A stretch of DNA of 64,000 nucleotides from IGN2 sp964639955. GTDB lineage: Bacteria; Bacteroidota; Ignavibacteria; Ignavibacteriales; Ignavibacteriaceae. Position numbers and translations under genes: made by a program. The DNA is taken from positions 11,291 to 75,290 of the forward strand of contig CAZXGJ010000008.1 of NCBI GenBank assembly GCA_964639955.1, written 5' to 3'. Below the pieces are notes generated by a model. That model did no database searches and was not told the DNA's origin. It was given only the letters and a program-made list of their open reading frames with translations. Shown here piece by piece: positions 1 through 8,369 of the stretch (positions are counted from its first letter, which is position 1; each line of letters begins with the position of its first letter).

Positions 1-2
1 TA

Positions 3-458
3 TTAGATAGCTATACGGCGGAAGAAATCGAAACTGTTATTGCTCACGAGCTTGGTCATTATAAAAAGAAACACGTTGTTAAAAATATTTTAATTGGAAC
101 AGCATCATCTTTTCTTACTTTATTTGTAATAGCACTTTTGTATGAAAACTCATTAAACTGGTTTGGATTTAATTCTATTACGCAAGTCGCTGCACTTCCA
201 CTGCTTGCACTTTGGTCAATGTTGATTGGAATAATTCAAACTCCATTAGGAAATATTTTAAGCAGAAAATTTGAATACGAAGCTGATGAGTATGCTGTTG
301 CAGAAACTAAAAATCCTTCGGCGTTCATAAAAACTCTGGAGAAACTAACAGATCAAAATCTTGGAGACAGAGAGCCTCATCCTTTTGTAGAATGGTTTTT
401 TTACAGTCATCCTTCTATTAAGCGAAGAATAATGGAAATTGAAAAATTACAAAATTGA
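3..458 (+). CDS. M48 family (CAAX prenyl protease 1/Ste24-like) metallopeptidase, 5'-truncated
   Basis: This is the C-terminal part of a membrane zinc metalloprotease; the frame is open from base 3 and the start lies outside the window. The zinc motif HELGH is encoded near bases 45-62, where the two His ligands and the catalytic Glu can be read. A hydrophobic segment follows, then the third-ligand region YEADEYA near base 280 and a late YSHPS motif. These are typical of family M48A (Ste24) rather than the shorter HtpX. By family knowledge it cleaves membrane-associated or misfolded substrates at the cytoplasmic membrane. Only about 150 of an expected 400 or more residues are visible, so no finer function can be given. 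Confidence 0.9.
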   Translation, partial: LDSYTAEEIETVIAHELGHYKKKHVVKNILIGTASSFLTLFVIALLYENSLNWFGFNSITQVAALPLLALWSMLIGIIQTPLGNILSRKFEYEADEYAVAETKNPSAFIKTLEKLTDQNLGDREPHPFVEWFFYSHPSIKRRIMEIEKLQN

Positions 459-500
459 AGATTTCAAGATTGATGAAACATTTCACCATATACCTAAATA

Positions 501-1202
501 ATGATTACACTAATTAAATTATTCTTAATCGGGCTTCATACTTTCATCTGTTCGATCTTTGCTATGATCTTTGCGCTAACTGACAGAAGCCACACTCTTT
601 ACTTCAAGTTGTCAAAATATTTTTCGGGAGGAGTTATTTGGCTGAGTGGTATTAAACTGGAAGTAACGGGTCTGGAAAATCTTGATAAGAATAACACTTA
701 TGTCTTTGTTTCAAACCACTCAAGTCAGTATGATATTGTTGTTCTTCAAAAAACAATCCCAAACCGAATGGCAATGATTTTTAAGAAAGAACTTGCAAAG
801 ATTCCATTCTTCGGATGGCAGCTTGCAATGGGTCCTTATGTGATGATAGACAGAGAAAATTATGAGAAAGCTCTTAAAAGTATTGATGAAGCAAAAGTAA
901 AAATGCAAAAGCATAATATTTCAATTGTTGTTTTTGCAGAAGGCACACGCAGTAAAACGGGAGAGATACAGCCGTTCAAGCGAGGTGCTTTCAGACTTGC
1001 AACACAAGTTGGTTATCCGATTATTCCAACTACCATTGTCGGCTCAAATAAAATTATGCCTAAAGGAACTTTCAAAATCAGAAGAGGAACAATCAAGGTT
1101 CATTTTGATAAACCAATTGAGACAGGTGGAAACGTTACGCGCCAGCAGGAAATTGATTTGATGAATCGGGTAAGAGAAATCATAATATCAAATCACAAAT
1201 AA
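501..1202 (+). CDS. plsC: 1-acyl-sn-glycerol-3-phosphate acyltransferase
   Basis: A 233-residue PlsC-family acyltransferase, predicted to transfer a fatty acyl chain to lysophosphatidate to make phosphatidate at the inner membrane. Visible motifs are the catalytic NHSSQYD box (about residue 73), the substrate-binding FAEGTRS box (about residue 150) and a downstream PIIPTTI box, in the family order and spacing. An N-terminal hydrophobic segment would anchor it. The last residues (ISNHK) are encoded by sequence that merges into the A-rich degenerate repeat downstream, so the C-terminus may have been trimmed or rewritten by that repeat. The family assignment is secure; the exact acyl substrate cannot be told. 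Confidence 0.92.
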   Translation: MITLIKLFLIGLHTFICSIFAMIFALTDRSHTLYFKLSKYFSGGVIWLSGIKLEVTGLENLDKNNTYVFVSNHSSQYDIVVLQKTIPNRMAMIFKKELAKIPFFGWQLAMGPYVMIDRENYEKALKSIDEAKVKMQKHNISIVVFAEGTRSKTGEIQPFKRGAFRLATQVGYPIIPTTIVGSNKIMPKGTFKIRRGTIKVHFDKPIETGGNVTRQQEIDLMNRVREIIISNHK

Positions 1203-1336
1203 CAAAAAGCAAATAGCAAATAAATCACAATAATCGAAATTCAATTTCCCAAACAGGATATGAGGCTTTAAAAGAAATTCACAATGGATATTTTAGAAAT
1301 CTCAAATAACAAAAGTCAAATAACAAATAAATCACA
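1190..1336 (+). repeat. A-rich degenerate short-word repeat, left flank of four-helix-bundle gene
   Basis: The spacer is built from variants of CAAATAACAAA / AAATAAATCACAA, seen near 1190-1230 and again near 1300-1336. Between them, 1232-1309 is an orphan open stretch (ending EALKEIHNGYFRNLK then stop) that belongs to no neighbouring frame. The words reach into the 3' end of plsC and up to the ATG at 1337. The right flank (about 1700-1776) carries a loosely complementary T-rich version. Confidence 0.6.
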
Positions 1337-1705
1337 ATGAACAATTCTCAAAATTCAAAACCAATCTATGACCTTGAGGAAAGAAGTTTTAAGTTTGCCA
1401 AAGATGTGAGACTATTTGTTAAAACTTTACCTAAGAGTATTGCTAACTTTGAAGATCAAAAACAGTTAATTAAAGCTTCAGGATCGGTGGGCGCAAATTA
1501 CCGGGAAGCAAATGAATCTTTAAGCAAAAAAGATTTTTTTATGAGAATTAAAATTTCAAGAAAAGAGTCTAAAGAGAGCGAATACTTTCTTAGACTGATT
1601 AATGAAACCAATGATTTAACAAATAAAGATGAGGCTGGCAGGCTAATTCAGGAAGCAATTGAGCTTAAGAAAATATTCTCATCAATTCTTGAAAAATCAA
1701 AATAA
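1337..1705 (+). CDS. Four-helix-bundle protein (23S rRNA IVS / S23 family)
   Basis: A 122-residue, highly helical protein. It has the family signature around SGSVGANYREANE (about residues 49-62), followed by RIKISRKESKESEYFLRLI. The family was first found inside intervening sequences of 23S rRNA, but many copies, including this one, stand alone between protein genes. The biochemical role is unknown; the bundle forms pentamers in solved relatives. Here it separates plsC from kdsB and lies between A/T-rich degenerate repeats on both sides, which suggests insertion as a unit. Length and motifs are normal, so it looks intact. Confidence 0.85.
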   Translation: MNNSQNSKPIYDLEERSFKFAKDVRLFVKTLPKSIANFEDQKQLIKASGSVGANYREANESLSKKDFFMRIKISRKESKESEYFLRLINETNDLTNKDEAGRLIQEAIELKKIFSSILEKSK

Positions 1706-1776
1706 ATTTGTTGGATATTAAATATTTGAATTTGGAATTTATTTGTGTTTTGTAATTTGAATATTGGAAATTCACA
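1700..1776 (+). repeat. T-rich degenerate repeat, right flank of four-helix-bundle gene
   Basis: Sequence made of words such as TTTGAATTTGGAA, TTTTGTAATTTG and ATATTGGAAATTCACA. Its reverse complement (CAAATTACAAAACACAAAT...) resembles the left-flank words, giving a loose inverted arrangement around the four-helix-bundle gene. The kdsB GTG start at 1777 directly abuts it. Confidence 0.5.
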
Positions 1777-2562
1777 GTGATTATCGGAATAATACCAGCT
1801 CGTTTTGCATCAACCCGTTTGATGGGTAAACCGCTTGCTAACATAGGCGGGAAGCCCATGATTCAGCACACTTATGAAAATGCATCCAAATCAAAATTGA
1901 TTGAGAAGCTGATTCTTGCTGTTGACGATTCAAAAGTTGCTTCTGTTGCAAGAGGTTTTGGTGCCGATGTAATGGAAACTCCTAAAGAAATCGCAAGCGG
2001 ATCTGATAGAATTGCATACATTGCAAAAACGTATAAAGAAGCTGATATAATCGTTAACATTCAGGGAGATGAGCCCTTCATTCGCGGCGAGATGATTGAC
2101 CAGGCTATTGAACCGCTGCTTTTCGATAAATCAATTGAAGTATCAACTTTGATAAGACGGATTGATACAATTAAAGAACTCCGATCCCCCGATGTTGTTA
2201 AAGTTGTTTTCGATTATAACAATTTTGCTTTGTATTTTTCACGCTCGGTAATACCTTACACGAGAAATGCTATTTCGGATACCTCGGCTTTGGATGTTAC
2301 AGATTATTATAAACATATTGGTTTATACGTCTTCAGACGTAGAGCCTTATTTAAGTTTACATCACTTAAGCAGACTGATCTTGAAAAAACTGAAATGCTC
2401 GAACAGTTGAGAATGCTGGAAAACGGCATAAGCATAAAAGTAGTGGAGACAGAGTACGATAGCTTAAGTGTTGATACTCAGGATGACTTAAAACGCGCAC
2501 GAATATTTTATAAATGGTTACAGAAAAGAGAAAAGGAAAATGAAAATTCCGCAAAGAGTTAA
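1777..2562 (+). CDS. kdsB: 3-deoxy-manno-octulosonate cytidylyltransferase
   Basis: A 261-residue CMP-Kdo synthetase, activating Kdo with CTP for the lipopolysaccharide inner core in the cytoplasm. The N-terminus IIGIIPARFASTRLMGKPL is the nucleotide-binding signature, followed by NIQGDEPF (about residue 94) and the C-terminal SVDTQDDL motif. The start is GTG at 1777, fixed by alignment of the family N-terminus with no upstream alternative. Its 3' end overlaps the next gene by 23 bases. Its presence implies an outer membrane with Kdo-containing LPS. Confidence 0.95.
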   Translation: MIIGIIPARFASTRLMGKPLANIGGKPMIQHTYENASKSKLIEKLILAVDDSKVASVARGFGADVMETPKEIASGSDRIAYIAKTYKEADIIVNIQGDEPFIRGEMIDQAIEPLLFDKSIEVSTLIRRIDTIKELRSPDVVKVVFDYNNFALYFSRSVIPYTRNAISDTSALDVTDYYKHIGLYVFRRRALFKFTSLKQTDLEKTEMLEQLRMLENGISIKVVETEYDSLSVDTQDDLKRARIFYKWLQKREKENENSAKS

Positions 2563-3502
2563 TCTTGCTCATCTGCCGACACCTTTAGAAAAAATTAGGT
2601 TTCGTACTAAAGAATTTTTAATTAAAAGGGATGATTACACAGGCTCAGATTTTCTGGGCAACAAAATAAGAAAGCTTGAGTACTTGCTTTATGAAGCAAA
2701 GCGAGAGAGAGCTGAAATTATTTTTACCTGCGGAGGTGATCAATCAAATCACGCTCGTGCAACGGCTTCTGCAGCAGCTAAACAGGGAATAAAGACAAGG
2801 TTATTTTTGTGGGGCAAAGAAAAAGAATCTGCAGAAGGAAATCTTTTCCTTGATAAAATGTATGGCGCTGAAATAACTTACCTAAATAAACGTGAATTCG
2901 AAAATGTTGACGAATTAATGACTGAAGAAAGAAGAAAACTTATCAAAAAAGGGAAACGAGTTTATGTTATTCCTGCAGGCGGCTCTTCAACTTTGGGTAT
3001 TTGGGGATATATTTCTTTTATTAACGAATTGAAAAGTCAAATTAATTTGAAAAATATTGATGGAATTTTCTCTGCCTGCGGTTCCGGTGGAACGGCTGCA
3101 GGACTTTTAGTCGGTGCTGCTCTGAATAAATCCCAAATGAAAATATTTGCCGTCAATGTTCTTCATTCTAAAGAAGTTATAAGAAAAAAGATATTGCAGC
3201 TTGCTGAAGGTGCTGTTTTGGATTTTAAACTTCCTTGCAATATAGGTGAAAATAATCTGGAAATAGTTGATGGATATTCTAACGAGGGATATAAAAATAT
3301 TAGCAATGATAAATTAAAACTGATAGCTGAATTTGCCCGTTCATCCGGAATTTTAGTGGATCCTGCTTACACTGGAAAGGCATTCAATGCATACTGCTAT
3401 CGTGTACTGAATAAAGGTAAAGGCAATAAGATTATCTTTCTTCATACAGGGGGAATTTATGGAGTGTTTTCAAAAATCAGATCTTATCTGAAATTTGTTT
3501 GA
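2540..3502 (+). CDS. PLP-dependent D-cysteine desulfhydrase / ACC deaminase-like enzyme
   Basis: A 320-residue fold-type II PLP enzyme. Key features are KRDDYTG...GNKIRKLEYLL near residues 35-55, where the GNK lysine is the expected Schiff-base residue, then CGGDQSNHARA (about 69-79) and a Gly-rich phosphate-binding loop CGSGGTAAG (about 180). This is the pattern of the ACC deaminase/D-cysteine desulfhydrase family, which cleaves D-cysteine or related amino acids to an oxo-acid plus ammonia. Substrate choice within the family cannot be read safely. It overlaps the end of kdsB, so the two are probably co-transcribed although no pathway link is evident. Confidence 0.85.
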   Translation: MKIPQRVNLAHLPTPLEKIRFRTKEFLIKRDDYTGSDFLGNKIRKLEYLLYEAKRERAEIIFTCGGDQSNHARATASAAAKQGIKTRLFLWGKEKESAEGNLFLDKMYGAEITYLNKREFENVDELMTEERRKLIKKGKRVYVIPAGGSSTLGIWGYISFINELKSQINLKNIDGIFSACGSGGTAAGLLVGAALNKSQMKIFAVNVLHSKEVIRKKILQLAEGAVLDFKLPCNIGENNLEIVDGYSNEGYKNISNDKLKLIAEFARSSGILVDPAYTGKAFNAYCYRVLNKGKGNKIIFLHTGGIYGVFSKIRSYLKFV

Positions 3503-3624
3503 CCCTGTACTAATGGTTCCCGCAATTAACTTGTAAATTTTTATTCAGAATAAAAAAATAATTAAACAGTTAAGAGGCCGAATAATAAAGTAAAAACTAT
3601 CGAAGAAATTACTTGAAGCTATCC

Positions 3625-3656
3625 GTTGCCTCTAAATTCAATTACCCTTATTTTTG
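3625..3656 (+). promoter_or_regulatory. Bacteroidota-type promoter before HIT gene (GTTG-N20-TATTTTTG)
   Basis: GTTG at 3625-3628 and TATTTTTG at 3649-3656 are separated by 20 bases, matching the TTTG-N19/21-TAnnTTTG pattern with one mismatch. The expected start of transcription falls at about 3662-3663, exactly at the preferred ATG, which would give a leaderless mRNA. Confidence 0.5.
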
Positions 3657-3662
3657 AATTAT

Positions 3663-4094
3663 ATGGAATGCATTTTTTGTGAAATAAAAAACCGGAATGC
3701 CGAAGCGGAAATCCTTTTTGAAGACGATCACATAATTGCCTTTCTTGATATTCAGCCGGTTAACTACGGGCATTCGCTTGTTATCACCAAGAAACACTAC
3801 GATAATTTCCTAACTGTTCCCAAAGACGAACTTAGCCGACTCATCAGTGCAACCCAATTTATAGCCGGGGCAGTAAAAAGAAGTATGAATGCTGACGGTT
3901 TCAATATAATATCAAACAACGGAGAATCTGCAGGGCAGACCGTTTATCACTTTCATTTTCATATAATACCCAGGTTCAAGACGGATTTTACTATTAAACC
4001 AAGTTTAAAAGAATACGGAACAGGTGCCATGCGTGCATATGCAGATCAGATACGTGCTTTTATTAATAAGTACAGGAATATTTACAATGGCTGA
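3663..4094 (+). CDS. HIT family nucleotide-binding protein (zinc-type)
   Basis: A 143-residue histidine-triad protein with the catalytic HFHFHIIPR motif near residue 100. Members hydrolyse nucleoside phosphoramidates or dinucleoside polyphosphates in the cytoplasm. CIFC at residues 3-6 supplies the zinc cysteines found in the longer HIT subfamily. An in-frame TTG at 3654 would add three residues, but ATG 3663 gives the normal MECIFC start and sits at the predicted transcription start. It overlaps the following B12-subunit gene by 8 bases. The second HIT gene in the window (35233-35577) is the shorter HINT type without these cysteines. Confidence 0.9.
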   Translation: MECIFCEIKNRNAEAEILFEDDHIIAFLDIQPVNYGHSLVITKKHYDNFLTVPKDELSRLISATQFIAGAVKRSMNADGFNIISNNGESAGQTVYHFHFHIIPRFKTDFTIKPSLKEYGTGAMRAYADQIRAFINKYRNIYNG

Positions 4095-4497
4095 TAAAAT
4101 AAGAGTTCTGGTTGCCAAAGCAGGGCTGGATGGACACGACAGAGGTGCTAAAGTTATTGCTGCTGCATTGCGTGATGCAGGAATGGAAGTGATTTATACG
4201 GGATTGAGGCAAACGCCTGAAATGATTGTCGAAGCAGCAATCCAGGAAGATGTTGATGTAATCGGAATCAGCATTTTATCCGGTGCACATATGACTATTT
4301 TCCCGAAAATAAAAAAACTTATGGATGAAAAAGGTCTTGACGATGTCTTGCTTACCGGAGGAGGTATCATTCCCGAAGAAGACATAATTAAATTAAAAGA
4401 AATGGGTGTTGGCGAATTATTCACACCGGGCGCTTCAACTAAAAACATAGCTGCATATATCAAAGAGTGGAGAAAAAATAATCCACGAAAATTCTAA
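4087..4497 (+). CDS. Cobalamin B12-binding domain protein (methylmalonyl-CoA mutase small/C-terminal domain)
   Basis: A 136-residue stand-alone B12-binding Rossmann domain. The base-off/His-on motif DGHDRG (about residues 16-21) with the axial His is visible, followed by GISILSGAHM and the GGG-II-PEED phosphate region. It is typical of the separate cobalamin subunit of two-part methylmalonyl-CoA mutases, whose TIM-barrel catalytic subunit is not in this window. A MeaB GTPase gene that protects this mutase lies at 41344-42291 and an acyl-CoA carboxylase at 37591-39258. The ATG at 4087 overlaps the HIT stop, indicating translational coupling; a longer start at 4024 lies inside the HIT gene and is unlikely. 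Confidence 0.9.
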   Translation: MADKIRVLVAKAGLDGHDRGAKVIAAALRDAGMEVIYTGLRQTPEMIVEAAIQEDVDVIGISILSGAHMTIFPKIKKLMDEKGLDDVLLTGGGIIPEEDIIKLKEMGVGELFTPGASTKNIAAYIKEWRKNNPRKF

Positions 4498-4538
4498 CGG
4501 ATATAATTCAATTAGTAATTTTTAAAGTGAGTTTAACG

Positions 4539-7529
4539 ATGAAAATGTTTTTCATTTCATTCTGCCTTTTTGTTTCTTTTATAAATGCTCAAACCCTGCT
4601 CGAAACAGTATCTCTGCCAAACAATAATTTCTATAATTATGGAAGCGGCCTTGTTTACGAGAATAACAAATACTGGATATCTTCAAGTCATTCAACTGCC
4701 GGGCAGGGGCTTATCAACGCCGTTAATTCTTCCGGTACCCAGGTTGCAACCATTAACATTTCTTATCCCGGAATGCAGGAATCATTAGGACTCGCGTTCG
4801 ACGGGACAAACTTCTGGTATGTTGACAGGAAAACTTCCCGCTGCGATATATTCAAAGTTTCCCCGGCAGGTAACGTGCTCGATTCAATTACTACTTCGCA
4901 GTTGTTTGGTGCAACCAATATTTTACTTGGTGGAGCAGCCTGGGATGGTTCGGGGTTGTGGATTTCTGTTTATTCACCTGACACCAGAGCAGCTTTGTAT
5001 AGAGTGAATGTTGCTGCTAAAGCAATTGTAGATACAATTTCTGTAGTCGGTTTACAACCACAGGGAATTACAGTTAAAGGTGATACTCTATTTTATGTAA
5101 TGGATGGATTTCAGGGGGATGATGAAAGAATTTATGCTATCGATTTGAACACGGAAGATACTTTATTCTCATTTCATGTTCCTGAACCACCAGGAGTCAG
5201 ACAAAATCCAAGAGGTCTTGCGTGGGATGGATCATTTTTCTGGCTTCTTGCAGAACCTGTTGGTGCAAGTTCAGGGAGACAGTTATTTAAATATGATCTG
5301 AGCGGCAGCGGAACTCCTGAAATTACAGTTCCTGTGAGCACAATAAATTTCCCGAATACTACGGTCGGAAATACAGGCAATTACATTCTAACAATTTACA
5401 GTACGGGAACCTCAGCTTTAACACTCGATTCAATTACTGTTTCCGGAAATAATTTTTCAATAAATCCTCTTTCCTTTCCGGTAAACATTCCTCCGGGAGG
5501 TTCTCAAAACATAACCGTAAATTTTACGCCTTCAAATTATGCTAACTATACGGGCAGCCTGTTCATCTATAACAATGATCCGATTCACCCGGTAGTTCCT
5601 GTTGAATTGAAAGGGCAGGGTGTGCTCGATGGTGCAAGAATCGGGCTATCAGCATCCATGCACGACTTTGGCAACATTTGGGTGGGTGAAGGAATTACAT
5701 TCTGGGATTTTTATGTTTTTAATATGGGAAATCAGACTCTTACTGTCTCTGATATGCAGCTTAATCTTCCCGAATATTCTTTTGATGCACCTGCAATTCC
5801 GTTTCAGATATTTTCTACAGATACTCTTTCAGTTAGAATATTTTTCTACCCCTCACAAACAGGTACTTATGAGGATACATTAAAAATTACAACAAACGAT
5901 TTAACCGTACCTATTTCCAGAATTTCTCTTACCGGTACCGGAGTGTTCAATGAGTACAATTATGGTTATAAATTCTGGCAGTATAACGTTCCAGTACATC
6001 CTAATTCACCAAGTGCTTCACCACGTATTGAAGCTTTGAAACCCATAAACGATATTACCGGTGATGGTATTGCAGAAGTGGTAATATCAACAGAAAATTA
6101 CTGGACAATGTGCCTTGATGGTGCTGCTTCAGGATTTTCATTTCCGCTCTGGATTTTTACAACATATATGAGCAGCAATAATGCAGGTTCAATAGGTCAG
6201 AATTTTGAATACGGTGTGCAGGATGCTATGCAAATTGCCAATGACCTGAACGGTGACGGATTTAACGATGTTGTCTTAGCAGTTGGCGGCGGTAATGAGC
6301 ATACGTATGCGCTTGATGGATTTAACGGACAGATAATCTGGGAGTTTGGTGATAATATTAATTATGATCTGGGTGATTTTGAAGCAGTGGATGTGCAGAG
6401 AGATTTTAACGGCGATAACGTTGAAGATGTTCTGGCTATAGCTGATGGTAATCAATCCGGTACAGGATATAAACGTGCTTTTCTTTTTAACGGAACTAAC
6501 GGCAGTATTATCTGGGAACATTTCTACCCGGGTCCCAATCCTGCTTTTGGTAAAACAATTATTTCCGTTAATGACTTTACAGGCGATAATATTCCTGAGG
6601 TTATAATCGCTTATGGAAATAATGGCTCATCAGACCAGGCAGTAAGAGCGCTTAATGGCGCCAACGGGCAGGCAATATGGACGCGTGAGACGATTGACTA
6701 CGAACCCAAAGAATTACTGGCGCTGCCCTTGCCCGGCGGCACTACCGATATTATTGCAGCAGAGTATTTTAACAGAATACACAGGCTTAACGGTACCACC
6801 GGAAATATAAACTGGACTTATCCGCTCGGTGCTTCTGCAGGGGTTATTCAAATAGGGTTAATTGATGATATTGACGGCGACCAGATACCTGATGTACTGA
6901 TAGCTTCTTTTGCAGGTAATGGTTTTAATTGTTTAAGCGGCGGAAGCGGAACACAGTTGTGGTCTTATCAAATGGATTATCAATTTGGTGTTGCTTCAAT
7001 TCCTGATATTGATGACGATGGTTACCAGGATGTTATTGTTGGTTCGCGCGATCAGTTTCTTTATTGCATAAACGGAAAAGGAGATTCACTGATATTTAAA
7101 AACCAGTTCTCTGATTGGCTGTACTCGGTGAACCGTATGCCTTCAATAGATGGTAATTACAGTTATGAAGTGCTTGCCGGTACAAGAGACGGTATTGTGG
7201 CAGTCCTTTCAGGAGGTATCGATCTCGTAGTGGATGCAGGTTCCGGTGAAACAAATGAAATTCCTGTTCATTATTCATTACTGCAGAATTACCCTAATCC
7301 ATTTAATCCTTCAACTAAAATAGAATTCAAAATTCCTGCTTCGGGGCTGGTAACGTTAAAGGTGTATGATCTGCTCGGAAGAGAAGTAACTACTTTAATT
7401 AATGATAAATTGGAGCCCGGTAATTATACTGTAAATTTCGAAGCGGTTAATCTTTCCAGCGGAATATACTTCTATACACTTACAGCAGGTGATTTTGTTT
7501 CGAGTAAGAAAATGATTCTTCTAAAGTAA
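4539..7529 (+). CDS. Secreted FG-GAP repeat protein with type IX secretion sorting domain
   Basis: A roughly 996-residue exported protein. A signal peptide ends near FINAQ (residue 18). The next ~250 residues have propeller-like repeats (AWDGS, LAFDGTNFWY). Two choice-of-anchor D/HYDIN-like Ig domains follow (about 255-475, for example NFTPSNYANYTGSLFI). Then come at least five FG-GAP/VCBS calcium repeats (DLNGDGFNDV, DFNGDNVEDV, DFTGDNIPEV, DIDGDQIPDV, DIDDDGYQDV). The C-terminus is a canonical T9SS type A domain (NYPNPFNPSTKIEF ... GIYFYTLTAGDFVSSKKMILLK). It should be exported by Sec, then across the outer membrane by T9SS. ATG 4539 is preferred over GTG 4527 because the signal peptide begins there. 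The ligand is unknown. Confidence 0.9.
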   Translation: MKMFFISFCLFVSFINAQTLLETVSLPNNNFYNYGSGLVYENNKYWISSSHSTAGQGLINAVNSSGTQVATINISYPGMQESLGLAFDGTNFWYVDRKTSRCDIFKVSPAGNVLDSITTSQLFGATNILLGGAAWDGSGLWISVYSPDTRAALYRVNVAAKAIVDTISVVGLQPQGITVKGDTLFYVMDGFQGDDERIYAIDLNTEDTLFSFHVPEPPGVRQNPRGLAWDGSFFWLLAEPVGASSGRQLFKYDLSGSGTPEITVPVSTINFPNTTVGNTGNYILTIYSTGTSALTLDSITVSGNNFSINPLSFPVNIPPGGSQNITVNFTPSNYANYTGSLFIYNNDPIHPVVPVELKGQGVLDGARIGLSASMHDFGNIWVGEGITFWDFYVFNMGNQTLTVSDMQLNLPEYSFDAPAIPFQIFSTDTLSVRIFFYPSQTGTYEDTLKITTNDLTVPISRISLTGTGVFNEYNYGYKFWQYNVPVHPNSPSASPRIEALKPINDITGDGIAEVVISTENYWTMCLDGAASGFSFPLWIFTTYMSSNNAGSIGQNFEYGVQDAMQIANDLNGDGFNDVVLAVGGGNEHTYALDGFNGQIIWEFGDNINYDLGDFEAVDVQRDFNGDNVEDVLAIADGNQSGTGYKRAFLFNGTNGSIIWEHFYPGPNPAFGKTIISVNDFTGDNIPEVIIAYGNNGSSDQAVRALNGANGQAIWTRETIDYEPKELLALPLPGGTTDIIAAEYFNRIHRLNGTTGNINWTYPLGASAGVIQIGLIDDIDGDQIPDVLIASFAGNGFNCLSGGSGTQLWSYQMDYQFGVASIPDIDDDGYQDVIVGSRDQFLYCINGKGDSLIFKNQFSDWLYSVNRMPSIDGNYSYEVLAGTRDGIVAVLSGGIDLVVDAGSGETNEIPVHYSLLQNYPNPFNPSTKIEFKIPASGLVTLKVYDLLGREVTTLINDKLEPGNYTVNFEAVNLSSGIYFYTLTAGDFVSSKKMILLK

Positions 7530-7820
7530 TTATTCCTTCAGAATTGATTTAACTTCGGCGAGTTTTTCTTCGGGGATGATAATTTTATCGTTTCCGGAGG
7601 ATGACAACTTTGTCTTTATTCCATTCTGTTTGAGAAGATTTATTGCTTTATTAGCTATGGATTCATTCTCGAACTGAAGTTCAATTAAAGGAACTTTGTT
7701 TACTGAAAGATTATCAGACAGGCTTATTCCACATATTGGACAAATTTCCGAATCAAATTGCGGTATCGAGTTGAACTCTGAAAGATAGTCTTCAAATTCC
7801 TTTAGGTCAGCATCTAACAT
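7530..7820 (-). CDS. Small hypothetical protein, DUF2007-like with CxxC
   Basis: A 96-residue acidic cytoplasmic protein. It has an N-terminal CPICG cysteine pair (about residues 27-31) that could be half of a zinc site. The C-terminal ~50 residues (PLIELQFENESIANKAINLL ... IIPEEKLAEVKSIL) resemble the DUF2007/putative signal-transducing fold, in which a short beta-alpha-beta unit follows a change-of-residue pattern. No enzyme motif is present. It is convergent with the T9SS protein gene (stop codons adjacent) and 20 bases downstream of a lipoprotein gene on the same strand. The family link is an inference from pattern only. Confidence 0.6.
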   Translation of the reverse strand: MLDADLKEFEDYLSEFNSIPQFDSEICPICGISLSDNLSVNKVPLIELQFENESIANKAINLLKQNGIKTKLSSSGNDKIIIPEEKLAEVKSILKE

Positions 7821-7840
7821 TTTATTTTTCCCCTCTCATA

Positions 7841-8242
7841 TTATTGAATACTGAATCTTCCGCTTAATTCAAATACATTTTTATCGCTGCTGTTCAATAC
7901 TTTTATGCTATAATGATTCGATGAGGGAATATTAGTCGGTACAGTCCAGTTAAAATATCCTGTATTTTCCAAATCATCAGCTAACGTCAGCTTGTAATCA
8001 CTCTTTCTGAACAATTGAATACTTACTCTTTTTATAGATGCAGCAATCCATTTAATCTCAATTGTATCACCATGCTTCCAAATGGAGCCATTGGGTGGAG
8101 ATGTAATAATAATTTTAGATGATTCGTCAGGTACATGCAAAATTAAATCGGGAATTTCTCTTTCACCAAAAATCTGCCGGCAGCCAATTAGTGAAAAGGC
8201 TAAAAAGAAAACTGAACTAATTTCTGCTATTAACTTTTTCAT
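7841..8242 (-). CDS. Lipoprotein with Ser-Thr-rich GPI-anchored (Kre9/KNH-like) domain
   Basis: A 133-residue predicted lipoprotein. The N-terminus is a hydrophobic signal ending in LIGC, a lipobox with the lipidated Cys at residue 21. The mature part (about 43-131) holds ITSPPNGSIWKHGDTIEIKW ... YFNWTVPTNIPSSNHYSIKV, the beta-sandwich pattern of the PF10342-type domain often found in surface proteins of this group. It is probably anchored in the outer or inner membrane as an adhesion or scaffold protein. An AAGGA box lies 5 bases before the ATG. No partner is evident; it may form a two-gene unit with the DUF2007-like gene downstream. Confidence 0.75.
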   Translation of the reverse strand: MKKLIAEISSVFFLAFSLIGCRQIFGEREIPDLILHVPDESSKIIITSPPNGSIWKHGDTIEIKWIAASIKRVSIQLFRKSDYKLTLADDLENTGYFNWTVPTNIPSSNHYSIKVLNSSDKNVFELSGRFSIQ

Positions 8243-8369
8243 ATAATTCCTTCAAGGCAAAAAAAACAAATAGGAAAATTAATAGCAAGGAGGTATCGGA
8301 CGTATTTGTTATAATTGTATTAAAAGAAATGGTCATAATCTCATTTTCATTCATTATTTCTGAGTCTAA

